64,000 nucleotides of DNA from Gemmatimonadaceae bacterium (GCA_020851455.1 JADZCT010000029.1:228370-292369); one strand, 5' to 3'. Counted from the stretch's first letter, positions 26,361 to 36,340 are shown. A program made the numbers and translations. Notes: generated by a model from the letters alone, not told the origin.

Positions 26361-27331
26361 CAGTTCGGGTCTGGGTTGCGCTGTTCGTCGCGCTCGCGCT
26401 CGTTGCGGCCGTGGCACTTGTCACGGGGCCAGTGCCGGTCGCGCTGGCCGACGTGCTGGCCGGGCTGAGGGGGCACGCGGGAAACGGTGCCGCCCTCGTC
26501 GTCCACAACATCCGGCTTCCGCGTGTCGCTCTCGGCCTCGTGGTTGGGGCCGGGCTCGCAATGAGCGGCGTTGCGCTGCAGGCCACCACGCGAAATCCAC
26601 TGGCGGAACCGTACCTCCTCGGCGTCTCCGGCGGCGCGGCCGTCGGCGCGGTGGTGGCGACCATCGCAGGCGCGAGCCATCCCATGGCCGTGGAACTTGC
26701 GGCGTTTGCCGGGGCGGGGATCGCGGTTGCGGCCGTCGTCCTGGTTGCAAGTGCGTCCGGTGCCGCGGCCGGTTCACCCGCACTCGTCATGGCCGGCGTC
26801 GTCATCGGCGCCTTTGCCAATGCCGCAATCCTCGTCCTGCTTGCCGGCGCGCCGTCGGCCATGGTGCGCGATGCCCTGTGGTGGATGATGGGTTCGCTGA
26901 GCGGCGCCGATTGGCGCACGGTGGCATGGCTCGCCGTCGTGGCCATCGTTGCGGCGGGCGAACTGCTGCGCGCTGGCCGCGAGATTGATGTCCTCTCACT
27001 CGGCGACGACGCGGCAGCTGCGCTCGGCGTGGAGGTGGAGCGCGCGACCAGGCGCGTGTTCCTCGTTGCCGCGATCCTTGCCGCGGCGACCGTCGCCGCG
27101 GCTGGCTTGGTCGGATTCGTCGGCCTGGTCGTTCCCGCGATCGTACGTGCGCTCGGGGCGCGGTCGTCGCGTGAGGCACTGCTGGGCGCCGCGGTGGCCG
27201 GCGCGGCGCTGGTCGTGGCCGCAGACATCGTCGCGCGCGTCGCCCGCGCGCCCGCCGAGTTGCCACTGGGCGCGGTCACCGCGCTCATCGGAGTCCCGTT
27301 CTTCCTGGCACGCATGCGCCACGCCCGATGA
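26357..27331 (+). CDS. btuC: Cobalamin ABC-transporter permease (FecCD/BtuC family)
   Basis: A 324-residue inner-membrane permease with about ten hydrophobic helices. The family signature is RLPRVALGLVVGAGLAMSGVALQATTRNPLAEPYLLGVSGGAAVGAV. The coupling-helix region is GFVGLVVPAIVRAL, and LALALV and related stretches form the helices. The start GTG 26357 overlaps the btuF stop, and its end overlaps btuD by ATGA. Function as B12 importer follows from the riboswitch and neighbours. Confidence 0.92.
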   Translation: MTVRVWVALFVALALVAAVALVTGPVPVALADVLAGLRGHAGNGAALVVHNIRLPRVALGLVVGAGLAMSGVALQATTRNPLAEPYLLGVSGGAAVGAVVATIAGASHPMAVELAAFAGAGIAVAAVVLVASASGAAAGSPALVMAGVVIGAFANAAILVLLAGAPSAMVRDALWWMMGSLSGADWRTVAWLAVVAIVAAGELLRAGREIDVLSLGDDAAAALGVEVERATRRVFLVAAILAAATVAAAGLVGFVGLVVPAIVRALGARSSREALLGAAVAGAALVVAADIVARVARAPAELPLGAVTALIGVPFFLARMRHAR

Positions 27332-28116
27332 TCCGGTACGATCGCGTGCGAATCCGTTACCCCGGGGCGGCGGTGCCGGCTGCGGACGGGGTATCGTTTG
27401 ACGTCCTCGACGGCTCGATCACGGCGGTCGTGGGCCCGAACGGAAGCGGTAAGAGCACGCTCGTGCGGGCGCTGCTCGGCCGCGCGCCGCTCGAGGCGGG
27501 TTCCATCACGGTGGACGGAGCGGACATTGCGGCCATGGCACGGCGCGAGGTTGCCCGCGTCGTGGCCGTCGTGCCCCAGCGGGAAGACCCGGCCTTCCCG
27601 CGAACCGTTGAGGAGTTCGTTGCGCTGGGACGGTATGCGCACGCGTCAGTGTGGCGACCGCACGGCGCTGCCGATGCGGCGGCCTGCGCAGCCGCCCTCG
27701 AAGAGACCGGGCTCGCCGCCTACGCCGACCGCCGCACCGACGAACTCAGCGGCGGCGAGTGGCAGCGCACGCGCGTCGCCCGGGCGCTGGCGCAGGGCAC
27801 CCGCGCACTCGTGCTCGATGAACCGAACTCGTTCCTCGACGTGGCGCACGAGATGGCGCTGTTCGAGCTGCTCGATGCAACCGCCCGGCGTGGCGTGGCC
27901 GTCCTCCTCATTTCGCACCAGTTGAACCTCGTTGCGCGCTTTGCCTCCAGGATCGTGCTCCTCGCAGGGGGCGTCGTCGCCGCCGACGGCCCGCCTTCGG
28001 ACGTCATGGATGCGGCGCTGCTCGAGCGGATCTACGGCTGGCCGCTGCTCGTCTCGCGCGATGCAGCCGTAGGGGCGCCGGTGCTCGTGCCGCTTCGCCG
28101 ACGCGCACCCCTCTGA
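27328..28116 (+). CDS. btuD: Cobalamin ABC-transporter ATP-binding protein
   Basis: A 262-residue ABC ATPase. Walker A is VVGPNGSGKSTLVRALLG near residue 34; the Q-loop is VPQREDPAFPRTVEEFVALGRYAH; the ABC signature is ELSGGEWQRTRVARALAQG followed by Walker B ALVLDEPNSFLD and the switch His in LLISHQLNLVARFA. It belongs to the iron/B12 importer branch. The start ATG overlaps the btuC stop. It ends the riboswitch-controlled unit 24 bases before recO. Confidence 0.95.
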   Translation: MIRYDRVRIRYPGAAVPAADGVSFDVLDGSITAVVGPNGSGKSTLVRALLGRAPLEAGSITVDGADIAAMARREVARVVAVVPQREDPAFPRTVEEFVALGRYAHASVWRPHGAADAAACAAALEETGLAAYADRRTDELSGGEWQRTRVARALAQGTRALVLDEPNSFLDVAHEMALFELLDATARRGVAVLLISHQLNLVARFASRIVLLAGGVVAADGPPSDVMDAALLERIYGWPLLVSRDAAVGAPVLVPLRRRAPL

Positions 28117-28128
28117 ACTGCATTCGCG

Positions 28129-28134
28129 TAGCTT
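28129..28134 (+). promoter_or_regulatory. Candidate -10 element (TAGCTT) for recO
   Basis: TAGCTT ends six bases before the recO GTG at 28141, so transcription would begin on or next to the start codon. There is no ribosome binding site. No -35 is visible at 17 bases upstream. Confidence 0.4.
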
Positions 28135-28140
28135 GCAGGC

Positions 28141-28923
28141 GTGGCTGCGCTCGATACGGAGGCGCTCGTCCTCCACCTGTTCGACTACCGCGAGACGTCG
28201 CGCATCGTGCGCTTCGTCACGCGCGATGCCGGAGTCGTCTCCGTCGTCGCCCGCGGTGCCCGGCGGCCCCGCAACCGGTACGGGGCAGCGCTCGACCTCT
28301 TCGCTTCGGGCACGGCGCAGGTCATGATGCACGAATCCGGAGACCTGCATGCGCTTCACGCATTCGAGGCGGCCAGGTCGCGGCGCGAGCTGGCGCTGTC
28401 GCTCGACAGGTTCGTGGCGGCTGCCATGATTGGCGAAATGTGTCTCCGCTTCGGGTCGGGCGACGAGCCCGCGCGGGTGTTCGACGCCGCGGTTGGCGCG
28501 CTCGACGCCATAACCGCAGCGCCGGAGGACGGAGTATCGGCCGCGTCGCTTGCCGGCGCGTGGCGCCTGGTGTCTGAACTCGGCTTCGCGCCGTCCCTCG
28601 ATCGGTGCGCCTCGTGTCACGGCGAAATCGAGGCCGGCGCCGACGTCGCCTTCCACAACCGCGCCGGCGGCGCCCTCTGTCGCGGGTGCGCCAGCAACGC
28701 CCCGGGAGGCAGGCGGCTCCCCGCTTCCGCCCGCGCAACGTTGCGCGCATGGCTCGCGGCGAGCGGCGCGGCGCCCGGGCTGCAGCAGGCGGAGGCGCGC
28801 GCTCATGCGCGCATGCTCCGTCGGTTTCTCGACGAGCACGTCGGCGACGGTCGGCCGCTGCGCGCGTTCGTTGCGTGGGAAGATCGCCTTGCGATCGGCG
28901 GTCGCGCCGGAACTTCCGCGTGA
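28141..28923 (+). CDS. recO: DNA repair protein RecO
   Basis: RecO loads RecA with RecF/RecR during gap repair. The 260-residue protein has the N-terminal OB fold ([40 protein letters not shown]), a helical middle and the four-Cys zinc site [28 protein letters not shown] near residues 157-184. Starts at GTG 28141, directly after a TAGCTT element. Its TGA overlaps the GTG of selB, so the two are co-translated. Confidence 0.93.
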   Translation: MAALDTEALVLHLFDYRETSRIVRFVTRDAGVVSVVARGARRPRNRYGAALDLFASGTAQVMMHESGDLHALHAFEAARSRRELALSLDRFVAAAMIGEMCLRFGSGDEPARVFDAAVGALDAITAAPEDGVSAASLAGAWRLVSELGFAPSLDRCASCHGEIEAGADVAFHNRAGGALCRGCASNAPGGRRLPASARATLRAWLAASGAAPGLQQAEARAHARMLRRFLDEHVGDGRPLRAFVAWEDRLAIGGRAGTSA

Positions 28924-30770
28924 TCATCGGAACGGCAGGGCACATTGACCACGGCAAGACCTCCCTCGTCCGTGCGCTCACCGGCATCGAAACCGACCGC
29001 CTGCCGGAAGAGAAGCGGCGTGGCATCACGATCGAGCTTGGCTTCGCCGCGATTGCCATCGAGGGCGTGGGCACCGTCGGCATCGTTGACGTGCCCGGCC
29101 ACGAGGGGTTCATCCGCGCCATGCTCGCCGGCGCGAGCGGCATGGACCTCGCCCTCCTCGTCGTCGCCGCCGACGAAGGCGTCATGCCACAGACCAGGGA
29201 GCACGTCGCGATCCTCGGGCTGCTTGGCGTCAAGAAAGGCGTGGTCGCGCTCACGAAGTGCGACATGGCCGACGCCGAGTGGATCGAACTCGTCGAAGCC
29301 GACGTGCGCGACCTCCTCGCTGGCAGCGCGCTCGACGGAGCCCACATCGTCCGCTGCTCGGCGCGAACCGGTGAAGGCCTCGATGGGCTCAGGCGGGCCC
29401 TTGCCGCCGCGGCGCGCGCGGTTCCGGCGCGCACCGCAGGGGACCTGTTCAGGATGCCCATAGACCGCGCCTTCACCGTGAAGGGCACGGGAACCGTCGT
29501 TACGGGAACGGTGTGGTCCGGCGCGCTGGCCGTTGACGATACCGTGCTCGTCCTCCCGGCTGGCACGCGCGCGCGGGTGCGCGGAATCGAGGCGCACGGA
29601 GTCGCCCGTGAGGCTACCGGGAGCGGCATGCGGGCTGCCGTGGCGCTCGGTGGTGTTGACCGTGGCAGCGTCGCGCCCCACGGATCCTTCCTAGTGAAGG
29701 AACGCGATCCGTGGGCCCCAACCACCGTGCTTCGTGCCGATGTCGCCCTGCTCGCCGGCGCCGGGACGATCGGCCCGCGCACGCGCGTGCGGCTGCACCT
29801 CGGCACCGCAGATGTTGGCGCGCGGCTCGTTGCAGCGGGCGCTCCGGTGGCCGAAGGAGCGATGATCCCGGTGCGTGTTGCGCTCGACTCGCCCCTCGTC
29901 ACGCGCTCTGGCGACCGGTTCGTCATCCGCCGTGCGTCGCCTCCGGCTACCATAGGGGGCGGCGTCGTCACCGACGCGATCCCCGGCCGCCGGCGAGTGA
30001 AACCGTTCCCGGAATCCGGGGCCGGCGCTGCGCGGCGGCTCGCGTGGATTGCGGAGGCGGCTGCAGGGCACGGTGTGGACGGCGGAGCGCTCCCCGTTCG
30101 TCTGGGCGTCGCCCCGGGTTCGCTGCAGAGCCTGGCGGAATCTGCGGGGGTGGAGATACTCGGCGATTGCGTCGTTGCCGCTGGGGTAGTCGAGACGACG
30201 GCGTCGCATATCCTGGCTGCAATCGCGCAGTACCACAAGGCGCAACCCCTCTCGATGGGAGCGCCGCTCGAGGCGCTCCGCGACGAGCCGCATGCGGCGG
30301 CGATCGTCGTATCTACCGCAATCCAGCGCCTGGTGGCCAGCGGGCGCGTCGTCCTGGACGGCGCGATCGCGGCGTTGGCGGGTTGGTCGCCAGCGTCGTC
30401 AAAGGATGATGAAGCCCGATTGTCGCGCGTGGCGCTCGCGCTCCGCGAGGCCGGCCGGCAGCCCCCCTCGGTCGAGGAGCTCTCCGCGCGCTTCGGCCCC
30501 GACACGCACTCGCTGCTGAAGCTTCTCGCCGCGCGCGGAGACGCGGTTGGCGTCGCTGCAGACCGGTATTTCGACCGCGGCGCTCTCGACTCCGTGAAGC
30601 GAGAGATATGCTCGGCGTTGGCAGGGGGAGGGGAACTTACAACGTCGGAACTCCGTGAAAAGACTGGACTTACGAGAAAGTACATCGTTCCGATCCTCGA
30701 GTACCTCGACTCCGCTCGCGTCACCGCTCGGCGCGGTGATGTGCGCATTCTCGGGGACCGGGGGCGGTGA
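28920..30770 (+). CDS. selB: Selenocysteine-specific elongation factor SelB
   Basis: SelB delivers selenocysteyl-tRNA to UGA codons carrying a SECIS element. The 616-residue protein starts [43 protein letters not shown] (G1 and G2), then [20 protein letters not shown] (G3) and TKCDMAD (G4). Domains II and III follow, and winged helices fill the C-terminal third, ending [34 protein letters not shown], a diagnostic SelB motif. The start is GTG 28920, overlapping recO. selA, selD and tRNA-Sec are not in the window. Confidence 0.95.
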   Translation: MIIGTAGHIDHGKTSLVRALTGIETDRLPEEKRRGITIELGFAAIAIEGVGTVGIVDVPGHEGFIRAMLAGASGMDLALLVVAADEGVMPQTREHVAILGLLGVKKGVVALTKCDMADAEWIELVEADVRDLLAGSALDGAHIVRCSARTGEGLDGLRRALAAAARAVPARTAGDLFRMPIDRAFTVKGTGTVVTGTVWSGALAVDDTVLVLPAGTRARVRGIEAHGVAREATGSGMRAAVALGGVDRGSVAPHGSFLVKERDPWAPTTVLRADVALLAGAGTIGPRTRVRLHLGTADVGARLVAAGAPVAEGAMIPVRVALDSPLVTRSGDRFVIRRASPPATIGGGVVTDAIPGRRRVKPFPESGAGAARRLAWIAEAAAGHGVDGGALPVRLGVAPGSLQSLAESAGVEILGDCVVAAGVVETTASHILAAIAQYHKAQPLSMGAPLEALRDEPHAAAIVVSTAIQRLVASGRVVLDGAIAALAGWSPASSKDDEARLSRVALALREAGRQPPSVEELSARFGPDTHSLLKLLAARGDAVGVAADRYFDRGALDSVKREICSALAGGGELTTSELREKTGLTRKYIVPILEYLDSARVTARRGDVRILGDRGR

Positions 30771-30799
30771 AGGGTGGGCACAGCCGTGGTATCCGGCTA

Positions 30800-30828
30800 T
30801 TGACTCTCCTCGCCGGGCCCCATACTTT
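30800..30828 (+). promoter_or_regulatory. Candidate promoter for the sorting-domain-like secreted protein
   Basis: TTGACT (30800-30805) and TACTTT (30823-30828) are 17 bases apart, the best -35/-10 pair in the window. It lies in the gap after selB and would give a leader of about 65 bases ending in CGGAG ahead of ATG 30901. Confidence 0.5.
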
Positions 30829-30900
30829 GCCATGAGAACAGGTATTTCCACCTCAACTTGGAGCTTGGTAATAGCCCCTACCTAGTCAGACGGAGCACAC

Positions 30901-31359
30901 ATGAGGATTCGCAGGTCCGCACAGCTGTTCGCGGTGCTGACCCTCGTTCTCATGCCACGAGCAATGAAGGCGCAGTCCACGCAGCCGGATCCGCAGCAGA
31001 AGAAGCCGGTTGTGGCGTTAGGGCAGAACTATCCAAACCCGTTCAATCCTGAGTCCAGGATTCAGTTCACGCTAGGCGACTATCCGGCGTGCACGGACGG
31101 CGGAAAGCAGTACCACGTGACGCTAAGGATCTACAACCTGCTGACGCAGGTCGTTGCGTATCCGCAGTTGGAAGGGAGTTCGGGTGGCGTGGCAGGGGGT
31201 CAGCGGCTCGAAAACGTGCTCTTGCCATGTGGCCAGTACACCGCGTACTGGAACGGCAAGTACATGGGCACGTCGAGGGAGGCCGCGTCAGGCACCTACT
31301 ATTGGCAGATCATCGCCGATGGCCAGAGCCTGATCAGGCGTTCGCTCGTTGCGAAATAG
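30901..31359 (+). CDS. Small secreted protein made almost entirely of a FlgD/Por-sorting-type domain
   Basis: A 152-residue protein with a signal peptide (MRIRRSAQLFAVLTLVLMPRAMKAQS). The rest begins GQNYPNPFNPESRIQFTLGD, the classic NYPNPFNPxTxIxFxL opening of FlgD-like and type IX-type C-terminal sorting domains, and continues VTLRIYNLLTQVVA, then TAYWNGKYMGTSREAASGTYYWQIIADGQ and ends RRSLVAK. Normally this domain is the last about 80 residues of a large secreted enzyme; here nothing precedes it. Two cysteines (PAC and LPC) may form a disulfide inserted in the domain. It has its own promoter and terminator. Function unknown. Confidence 0.75.
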   Translation: MRIRRSAQLFAVLTLVLMPRAMKAQSTQPDPQQKKPVVALGQNYPNPFNPESRIQFTLGDYPACTDGGKQYHVTLRIYNLLTQVVAYPQLEGSSGGVAGGQRLENVLLPCGQYTAYWNGKYMGTSREAASGTYYWQIIADGQSLIRRSLVAK

Positions 31360-31372
31360 GCTGGATCAATCG

Positions 31373-31406
31373 AACGAGGCCCGGGCGAACCATCCCGGGC
31401 CTCGTT
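31373..31406 (+). terminator. Hairpin terminator
   Basis: AACGAGGCCCGGG and CCCGGGCCTCGTT form a perfect 13-bp stem with an eight-base loop 13 bases after the stop codon, followed by CATTTGG. It closes the monocistronic unit. Confidence 0.75.
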
Positions 31407-31571
31407 CATTTGGCCAATGTGCCGGTCATAGCGGCAGCCATCGCGTTGCTGCGGGCCAATGCCATGCCCAATTGGCGCAGGAATCACGGTATCTCGCTTG
31501 CCTTCTGATGAATCTGCGGAACGACCTCGACGCCGGACGTACCCGATGACACTCAGCCAAGGCCACGCACC

Positions 31572-34160
31572 GTGATTTCCCAGGACAAGCTCACGATCAA
31601 GTCGGCGGAAGCGCTGAACGAGGCCGTCGCGCTGGCGCGCCGGAGCAGCAACCCCGTGGCGTACGATGTGCACCTGCTTCGGGTCCTCCTGGACCAGGAA
31701 GAGAGCGTGGTCGTGCCCATCCTGCAGAAGCTCGGAGTGAAGGTGCCGTCGCTGCGCGCCGCCCTCGACGCCGAGATCGCCCGCTACCCGAGGCAGAGCG
31801 ACGCCGACCCGTCACTCTCCCGCGAGCTGAACGCCGTCATTGACGCCGCGGAGAAGCAGGCCAAGGCAATGGGCGACGAGTACGTCTCCACGGAACACCT
31901 GCTGGTGGGGCTTGCGACCACGAAAGGCGCCGAGAGCGTGGCGATCCTCAAGGCGGCCGGGGTGACGCCCAAGGGGCTGGGCGACGCAGTGAGGGCCGTG
32001 CGCGGCGCGAGTCGCGTTACGGATCAGTCTCCCGAGGCGCAGTTCCAGGCGCTGCAGAAGTTCACGCGCGACCTGACCGAGATGGCGCGCAAGGGCAAGC
32101 TGGATCCCGTCATCGGTCGGGACGAGGAGATCAGACGCGTGATTCAGGTGCTCTCGCGCCGCACCAAGAACAATCCGGTGCTCATCGGCGAGCCGGGCGT
32201 CGGCAAGACGGCCATCGCCGAGGGCCTGGCGCAGCGCATCGTCAACGGCGACGTGCCCGAGTCGCTCAGGAACAAGCAACTCGTTGCGCTCGACCTCGGC
32301 GCTCTCATCGCTGGCGCCAAGTTTCGCGGCGAGTTCGAGGAACGCCTCAAGGCGGTGCTCAAGGAGATCACGTCGAGCGAGGGCCGCTTCGTAGTCTTCA
32401 TTGACGAGATGCACACGCTCGTTGGAGCGGGTAAGGCGGAGGGCTCGATGGACGCCGGCAACATGCTGAAGCCGTTGCTCGCCCGCGGCGAACTGCGCGT
32501 GGTCGGCGCGACGACGCTCGACGAGTACCGGCAGCATATCGAGAAGGATGCGGCCCTCGAGCGCCGCTTCCAGCCCGTGTACGTTGGCGAACCGACGGTC
32601 GAGAGCACCATCGCCATCCTGCGCGGGCTCAAGGAACGCTACGAATCGCACCACGGCGTGCGCATCACGGACGGCGCGATCGTCGCGGCGGCTACTCTCT
32701 CGAACCGCTACATCGGCGACCGGTTCCTCCCCGACAAGGCGATTGACCTCGTTGACGAGGCGGCGTCGCGCCTTCGCATCGAGATTGACTCGGTGCCGCA
32801 GGAGATTGATGAGGTCGAGCGGCGCATGGTGCAGCTCGAGATCGAACGCACTGCGCTTCAGAAGGAAAAGGACGCGGCGTCCAGGGAACGGCGCTCTGCT
32901 CTCGAAAAGGAACTGGCCGAGCTCAAGGAGAAGAGCGGCGCGATGCGTGCCCAGTGGCAGATGGAGAAGAACGCGCTGGGCGATGTCGGCAAGCTCAAGC
33001 AGCAGATCGAGGAGGCGCGCCACGAAGCCGAGCGTGCGACGCGATCGGGCGACCTGGAGCGCGCGGCCAAGATCAGGTACGGCGAACTGCCGGACCTGGA
33101 GAAGCAGTTCCGCGAGACGGAAGCGCGGCTTGCGTCGCAGCAGGAAGGCGGCGCGCGCTTCCTGCAGGAAGAGGTCACCGCCGAGGATATCGCCGAGATC
33201 GTAGCCAAGTGGACGGGCATTCCGGTCGCGCGGATGATGGAGGGCGAAAAGGAGCGGCTCGCCCGTCTGCACCTCGAACTCGCGAAGCGGGTGGTCGGGC
33301 AGCCGGAGGCGGTCGAGGCGGTGGCCGACGCCGTGCGCCGTTCTCGCGCGGGGCTCCAGGATCCCAACCGGCCGATCGGCTCGTTCATCTTCCTCGGGCC
33401 GACTGGCGTCGGCAAGACGGAAACCGCCCGCGCCCTCGCCGAGTTCCTCTTCGACGACGAGCAGGCGATGGTGCGCATTGACATGTCGGAGTACATGGAG
33501 AAGCACGCTGTCTCGAGGCTCATTGGCGCGCCGCCGGGCTACGTGGGGTATGACGAAGGTGGCCAGCTCACGGAGGCTGTCCGCCGCAGGCCGTACGCCG
33601 TCGTCCTCTTCGATGAGATCGAGAAAGCGCACCCGGACGTATTCAACATCCTGCTGCAGATCCTCGACGACGGCCGGCTTACCGACTCGCAGGGGCGCAC
33701 GGTTGACTTCAGGAACACCGTGATAATCATGACGTCCAACGTAGGCAGCCACATGATCCTCGAGGCGGCCGGTACGCAGGCATGGGCGGCGATCGAGAAG
33801 GAAGTGCTGCAGGCGCTTCGCGCCCAGTTCCGGCCGGAGTTCCTCAACCGCGTGGACGACATAATCGTTTTCCATCCGCTCGGCAGGGAAGAGGTTGGCC
33901 GCATCGTTGACCTCCAGATCAAGCGGATGGACAAGCTCCTCGCCGACAGGAACATGACGCTCGACCTCACGCCCGAGGCGCGCGCGCTCATCGCGAACGA
34001 AGGCTACGACCCTGCGTTTGGCGCGCGGCCGCTCAAGCGCGCCATCCAGCGGCTCGTGCAGAACCCGCTGGCGCTGGCAGTGCTCGAAGGACGGTTCGCC
34101 GATGGCGACAACGTCAAGGCGGTCGTAGAGGGCGACCGCCTTGCGTTCACAAAGATCTGA
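31572..34160 (+). CDS. clpB: ATP-dependent disaggregase ClpB
   Basis: ClpB threads aggregated proteins through its hexamer together with DnaK. The 862-residue protein has the N-terminal Clp repeats ([18 protein letters not shown]), AAA-1 with Walker [14 protein letters not shown] and [22 protein letters not shown], and a coiled-coil M domain near residues 410-530 ([33 protein letters not shown]). AAA-2 has [14 protein letters not shown] and the pore loop [16 protein letters not shown]. The M domain separates it from ClpC and ClpA. Start is GTG 31572. The 165-base gap upstream has no CIRCE and no heat-shock promoter I could recognise. Confidence 0.96.
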   Translation: MISQDKLTIKSAEALNEAVALARRSSNPVAYDVHLLRVLLDQEESVVVPILQKLGVKVPSLRAALDAEIARYPRQSDADPSLSRELNAVIDAAEKQAKAMGDEYVSTEHLLVGLATTKGAESVAILKAAGVTPKGLGDAVRAVRGASRVTDQSPEAQFQALQKFTRDLTEMARKGKLDPVIGRDEEIRRVIQVLSRRTKNNPVLIGEPGVGKTAIAEGLAQRIVNGDVPESLRNKQLVALDLGALIAGAKFRGEFEERLKAVLKEITSSEGRFVVFIDEMHTLVGAGKAEGSMDAGNMLKPLLARGELRVVGATTLDEYRQHIEKDAALERRFQPVYVGEPTVESTIAILRGLKERYESHHGVRITDGAIVAAATLSNRYIGDRFLPDKAIDLVDEAASRLRIEIDSVPQEIDEVERRMVQLEIERTALQKEKDAASRERRSALEKELAELKEKSGAMRAQWQMEKNALGDVGKLKQQIEEARHEAERATRSGDLERAAKIRYGELPDLEKQFRETEARLASQQEGGARFLQEEVTAEDIAEIVAKWTGIPVARMMEGEKERLARLHLELAKRVVGQPEAVEAVADAVRRSRAGLQDPNRPIGSFIFLGPTGVGKTETARALAEFLFDDEQAMVRIDMSEYMEKHAVSRLIGAPPGYVGYDEGGQLTEAVRRRPYAVVLFDEIEKAHPDVFNILLQILDDGRLTDSQGRTVDFRNTVIIMTSNVGSHMILEAAGTQAWAAIEKEVLQALRAQFRPEFLNRVDDIIVFHPLGREEVGRIVDLQIKRMDKLLADRNMTLDLTPEARALIANEGYDPAFGARPLKRAIQRLVQNPLALAVLEGRFADGDNVKAVVEGDRLAFTKI

Positions 34161-34190
34161 GGGTGCCGGGTCGCCAGCCGCGGATCAACC

Positions 34191-34232
34191 CCGGGGGCGC
34201 CGGGTCGCCCGGTCTGTTCGGGTGGCCCCCGG
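34191..34232. terminator. Compound hairpin between convergent clpB and the M30-like protease gene
   Basis: CCGGGGGC and GCCCCCGG pair around a smaller CCGGG-TCG-CCCGG hairpin. The element is symmetrical, so it could end transcripts from both sides; neither side has a U-tract. Confidence 0.45.
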
Positions 34233-34239
34233 CGGCCGG

Positions 34240-36267
34240 CTATTGCGTCCTGACCAGCACGAGTTCAACCGCCGGCTGCAGCAGCGACGGCACGACTGCT
34301 GCCTGCACCCCGGGATTCACGCGGAACCGCATGTAGCCGGCGCCGCCTGCCGGCAGGGTGAATGACTGCGAGGCTCCGCCGATGATCTGCTTGGCCTGGA
34401 GCGGGAACCCGGTGTTACCGAGCTGGTTGGTGAGGATGTTCCGGAAGTTCCAGCTTGCGTGCTGGTAGAGCGGGTTGGCCGAAACCCCGGCGTCACCCAG
34501 GAAGTTCGCGAGCGCCCACGACCGGAACCCGGTTGCAATCCCGCCCGTGAACACCGGCCCCAGCACGGCGCTGAGGTTGGTCATTCCGTTCGACTTGGAG
34601 TTCACGAGCGCATGGAAGTACGAGTTGGACGGCAAGGTCCCGAGATCCACTGCGTATCGGAGGAAGCTCCATGTCGCGCCGCGGGTCGGCAGGTTGTCGT
34701 CCTTCGCGTATGGCGACGATGACTCAGGCGCCTTGAGGTAGCTGTTGTACCGGCTAAGGTTGTCAACCTGGTAGGCATTCGTCATGGCGAAGCCGGGGTC
34801 GCTGGCCGCGATCATCGCCAGCGTGAGGTCGCTCTTCGGCGCCAGCCCCGTGGCGCGATAGAAGAGCAACTCCTCGGCGATGTGCGAAAGCCCCTCATTC
34901 AGCCAGACCACCTCGAAGTCATCGGCGTCGTTCACGTACATCCGCCGGCTCGCGTTGATCAGGTGCTGGAATTCGTGAGTGAGCGTGCCGATTACGTCGG
35001 TGAGCAGCAGCGCCTTCGTCTTGAAGTAGGCGTTGTATACGGAGTTCGGGTCTACGACCGGCGCGTAGAACATCTCGCCTTCGTTGCTCGCTGCGCAGGC
35101 CTGGAGACCGAGCGCGGTGTTGCCGGCCGCGGGGAACAGGTCCCGCGCGTAGAAGAAGCCGCCGATGACCGAGCTTGCTCCGGCCGCCGTGAGCTTGTTC
35201 ACCGCCTGTGTAAAGAAGATGACTATCCGGCCGTTGCCGTCCATGTCGCTCGGGGCTCCAAAGGCGGTGGTATCGAGCGGGAAGACGAGCGTGTCGAACG
35301 TCGCGGCGAAGCTCTGGTAGTCCGCCGTGGTGAAGCCTCCGGCCGGGGCGGCCGTGTCGGCCAGGATGATGGACGACGAGCTGATCGCCACGACGCGGCC
35401 CACGTTGTACTCGGGCGTGTCGCAGGCGCGTTTCGAGTTGGTGTTGAGCGTCACGAGGTCGCCGAGCGCCGGCGTGGCAGAGAGGCCCTTCACCAGCGAC
35501 GGCGCACCGGGCGCCCGCAGCGGCGCACGGGCCCTGGCTTGCGCCTGCAGGCGCTCGTATGCGGCCGCGCGGTCCGTCCTGGCGCGCAGCAGCGGACCCA
35601 GTTCGGCGCGTTCGCGGGTGCGCAGGCCGACCTCGAACGCGCGGTTCGGTCCAGACGATGCCGCAGCCAGACTCGGGGCCGGGCCGGTCGGCAGTCGGAG
35701 CGCGGCGGCGGCTGGCAGCCCGATTGCCTGCGTGGTGTTGGTCGCATCGAGGCGCACGCCGAGCGCCTGGCCCGTCGTATCGAGGCTGTTGTTGAACGCG
35801 AGGAGCATGTACTCGCTCCCGGTCGTGCCGGCCGCGATGCAGATGGCGGAACGGTCCGGGCCCGCGAGCAGGCGCACGTCGCCGGGCACAAGTGCAAGTC
35901 CGGCCGCGCCTGCGCACGGGTTCTGAAGCGCTGCGACGGTGATGCTGACGCTGCCGATCTTTCCCTCGACGGTTGCCGAGATGATGGCGACCCCGGGCGA
36001 CACGCCCGTCACGGTGCCAGCGGCCGTCACGGTGGCAACGAGACTGTTCGACGAGTTCCACGTGGCGGCCCGGCCCGTGAGCACCGCGCCCGTGGCGTCC
36101 GCGACGGAGTAGGTGAGGACGACTTGCTGCCCGACGGTGATCCCGGTGCCCGGCGCAGTAACCGTGACCGAGGCCACGGGTTTCGGGCCTGTGCTTCCAC
36201 CGCCCTTGCTGCAACTGCTGAGGCCGGCTGCAAGCCCAATGGCGAGGAACGGCGCGAAACGTTTCAT
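34240..36267 (-). CDS. Ig-like-domain lipoprotein with M30-type (hyicolysin-like) zinc protease domain
   Basis: A 675-residue lipoprotein. The start at 36267 gives MKRFAPFLAIGLAAGLSSC with the acylated Cys at residue 19; the ORF upstream is antisense to tadA. Residues 28-110 form a BIG2/Ig-like sandwich (PVASVTVTAPGTGITVGQQVVLTYSVADATG). The catalytic region has LTHEFQHLINASRRM with the HExxH motif near residue 431 and NEGLSHIAEELLF about 30 residues later, which fits the M30 family pattern. It would be a cell-surface metalloprotease. Divergent from tadA, convergent with clpB. Substrate unknown; the family call rests on the motifs. Confidence 0.75.
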   Translation of the reverse strand: MKRFAPFLAIGLAAGLSSCSKGGGSTGPKPVASVTVTAPGTGITVGQQVVLTYSVADATGAVLTGRAATWNSSNSLVATVTAAGTVTGVSPGVAIISATVEGKIGSVSITVAALQNPCAGAAGLALVPGDVRLLAGPDRSAICIAAGTTGSEYMLLAFNNSLDTTGQALGVRLDATNTTQAIGLPAAAALRLPTGPAPSLAAASSGPNRAFEVGLRTRERAELGPLLRARTDRAAAYERLQAQARARAPLRAPGAPSLVKGLSATPALGDLVTLNTNSKRACDTPEYNVGRVVAISSSSIILADTAAPAGGFTTADYQSFAATFDTLVFPLDTTAFGAPSDMDGNGRIVIFFTQAVNKLTAAGASSVIGGFFYARDLFPAAGNTALGLQACAASNEGEMFYAPVVDPNSVYNAYFKTKALLLTDVIGTLTHEFQHLINASRRMYVNDADDFEVVWLNEGLSHIAEELLFYRATGLAPKSDLTLAMIAASDPGFAMTNAYQVDNLSRYNSYLKAPESSSPYAKDDNLPTRGATWSFLRYAVDLGTLPSNSYFHALVNSKSNGMTNLSAVLGPVFTGGIATGFRSWALANFLGDAGVSANPLYQHASWNFRNILTNQLGNTGFPLQAKQIIGGASQSFTLPAGGAGYMRFRVNPGVQAAVVPSLLQPAVELVLVRTQ

Positions 36268-36340
36268 GGAGATGGTTGGAGGCGTGCGGTAAGTTGGTTG
36301 GTGTCCCGAAACACCGTCAACGGCGTGGGTGCGCGATACG

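Noticed and set aside
28322-30781. 819-residue minus-strand ORF
   Set aside because: Shadow of recO and selB; its composition (Ser/Arg/Ala-rich) is typical of the antisense of GC-rich genes.
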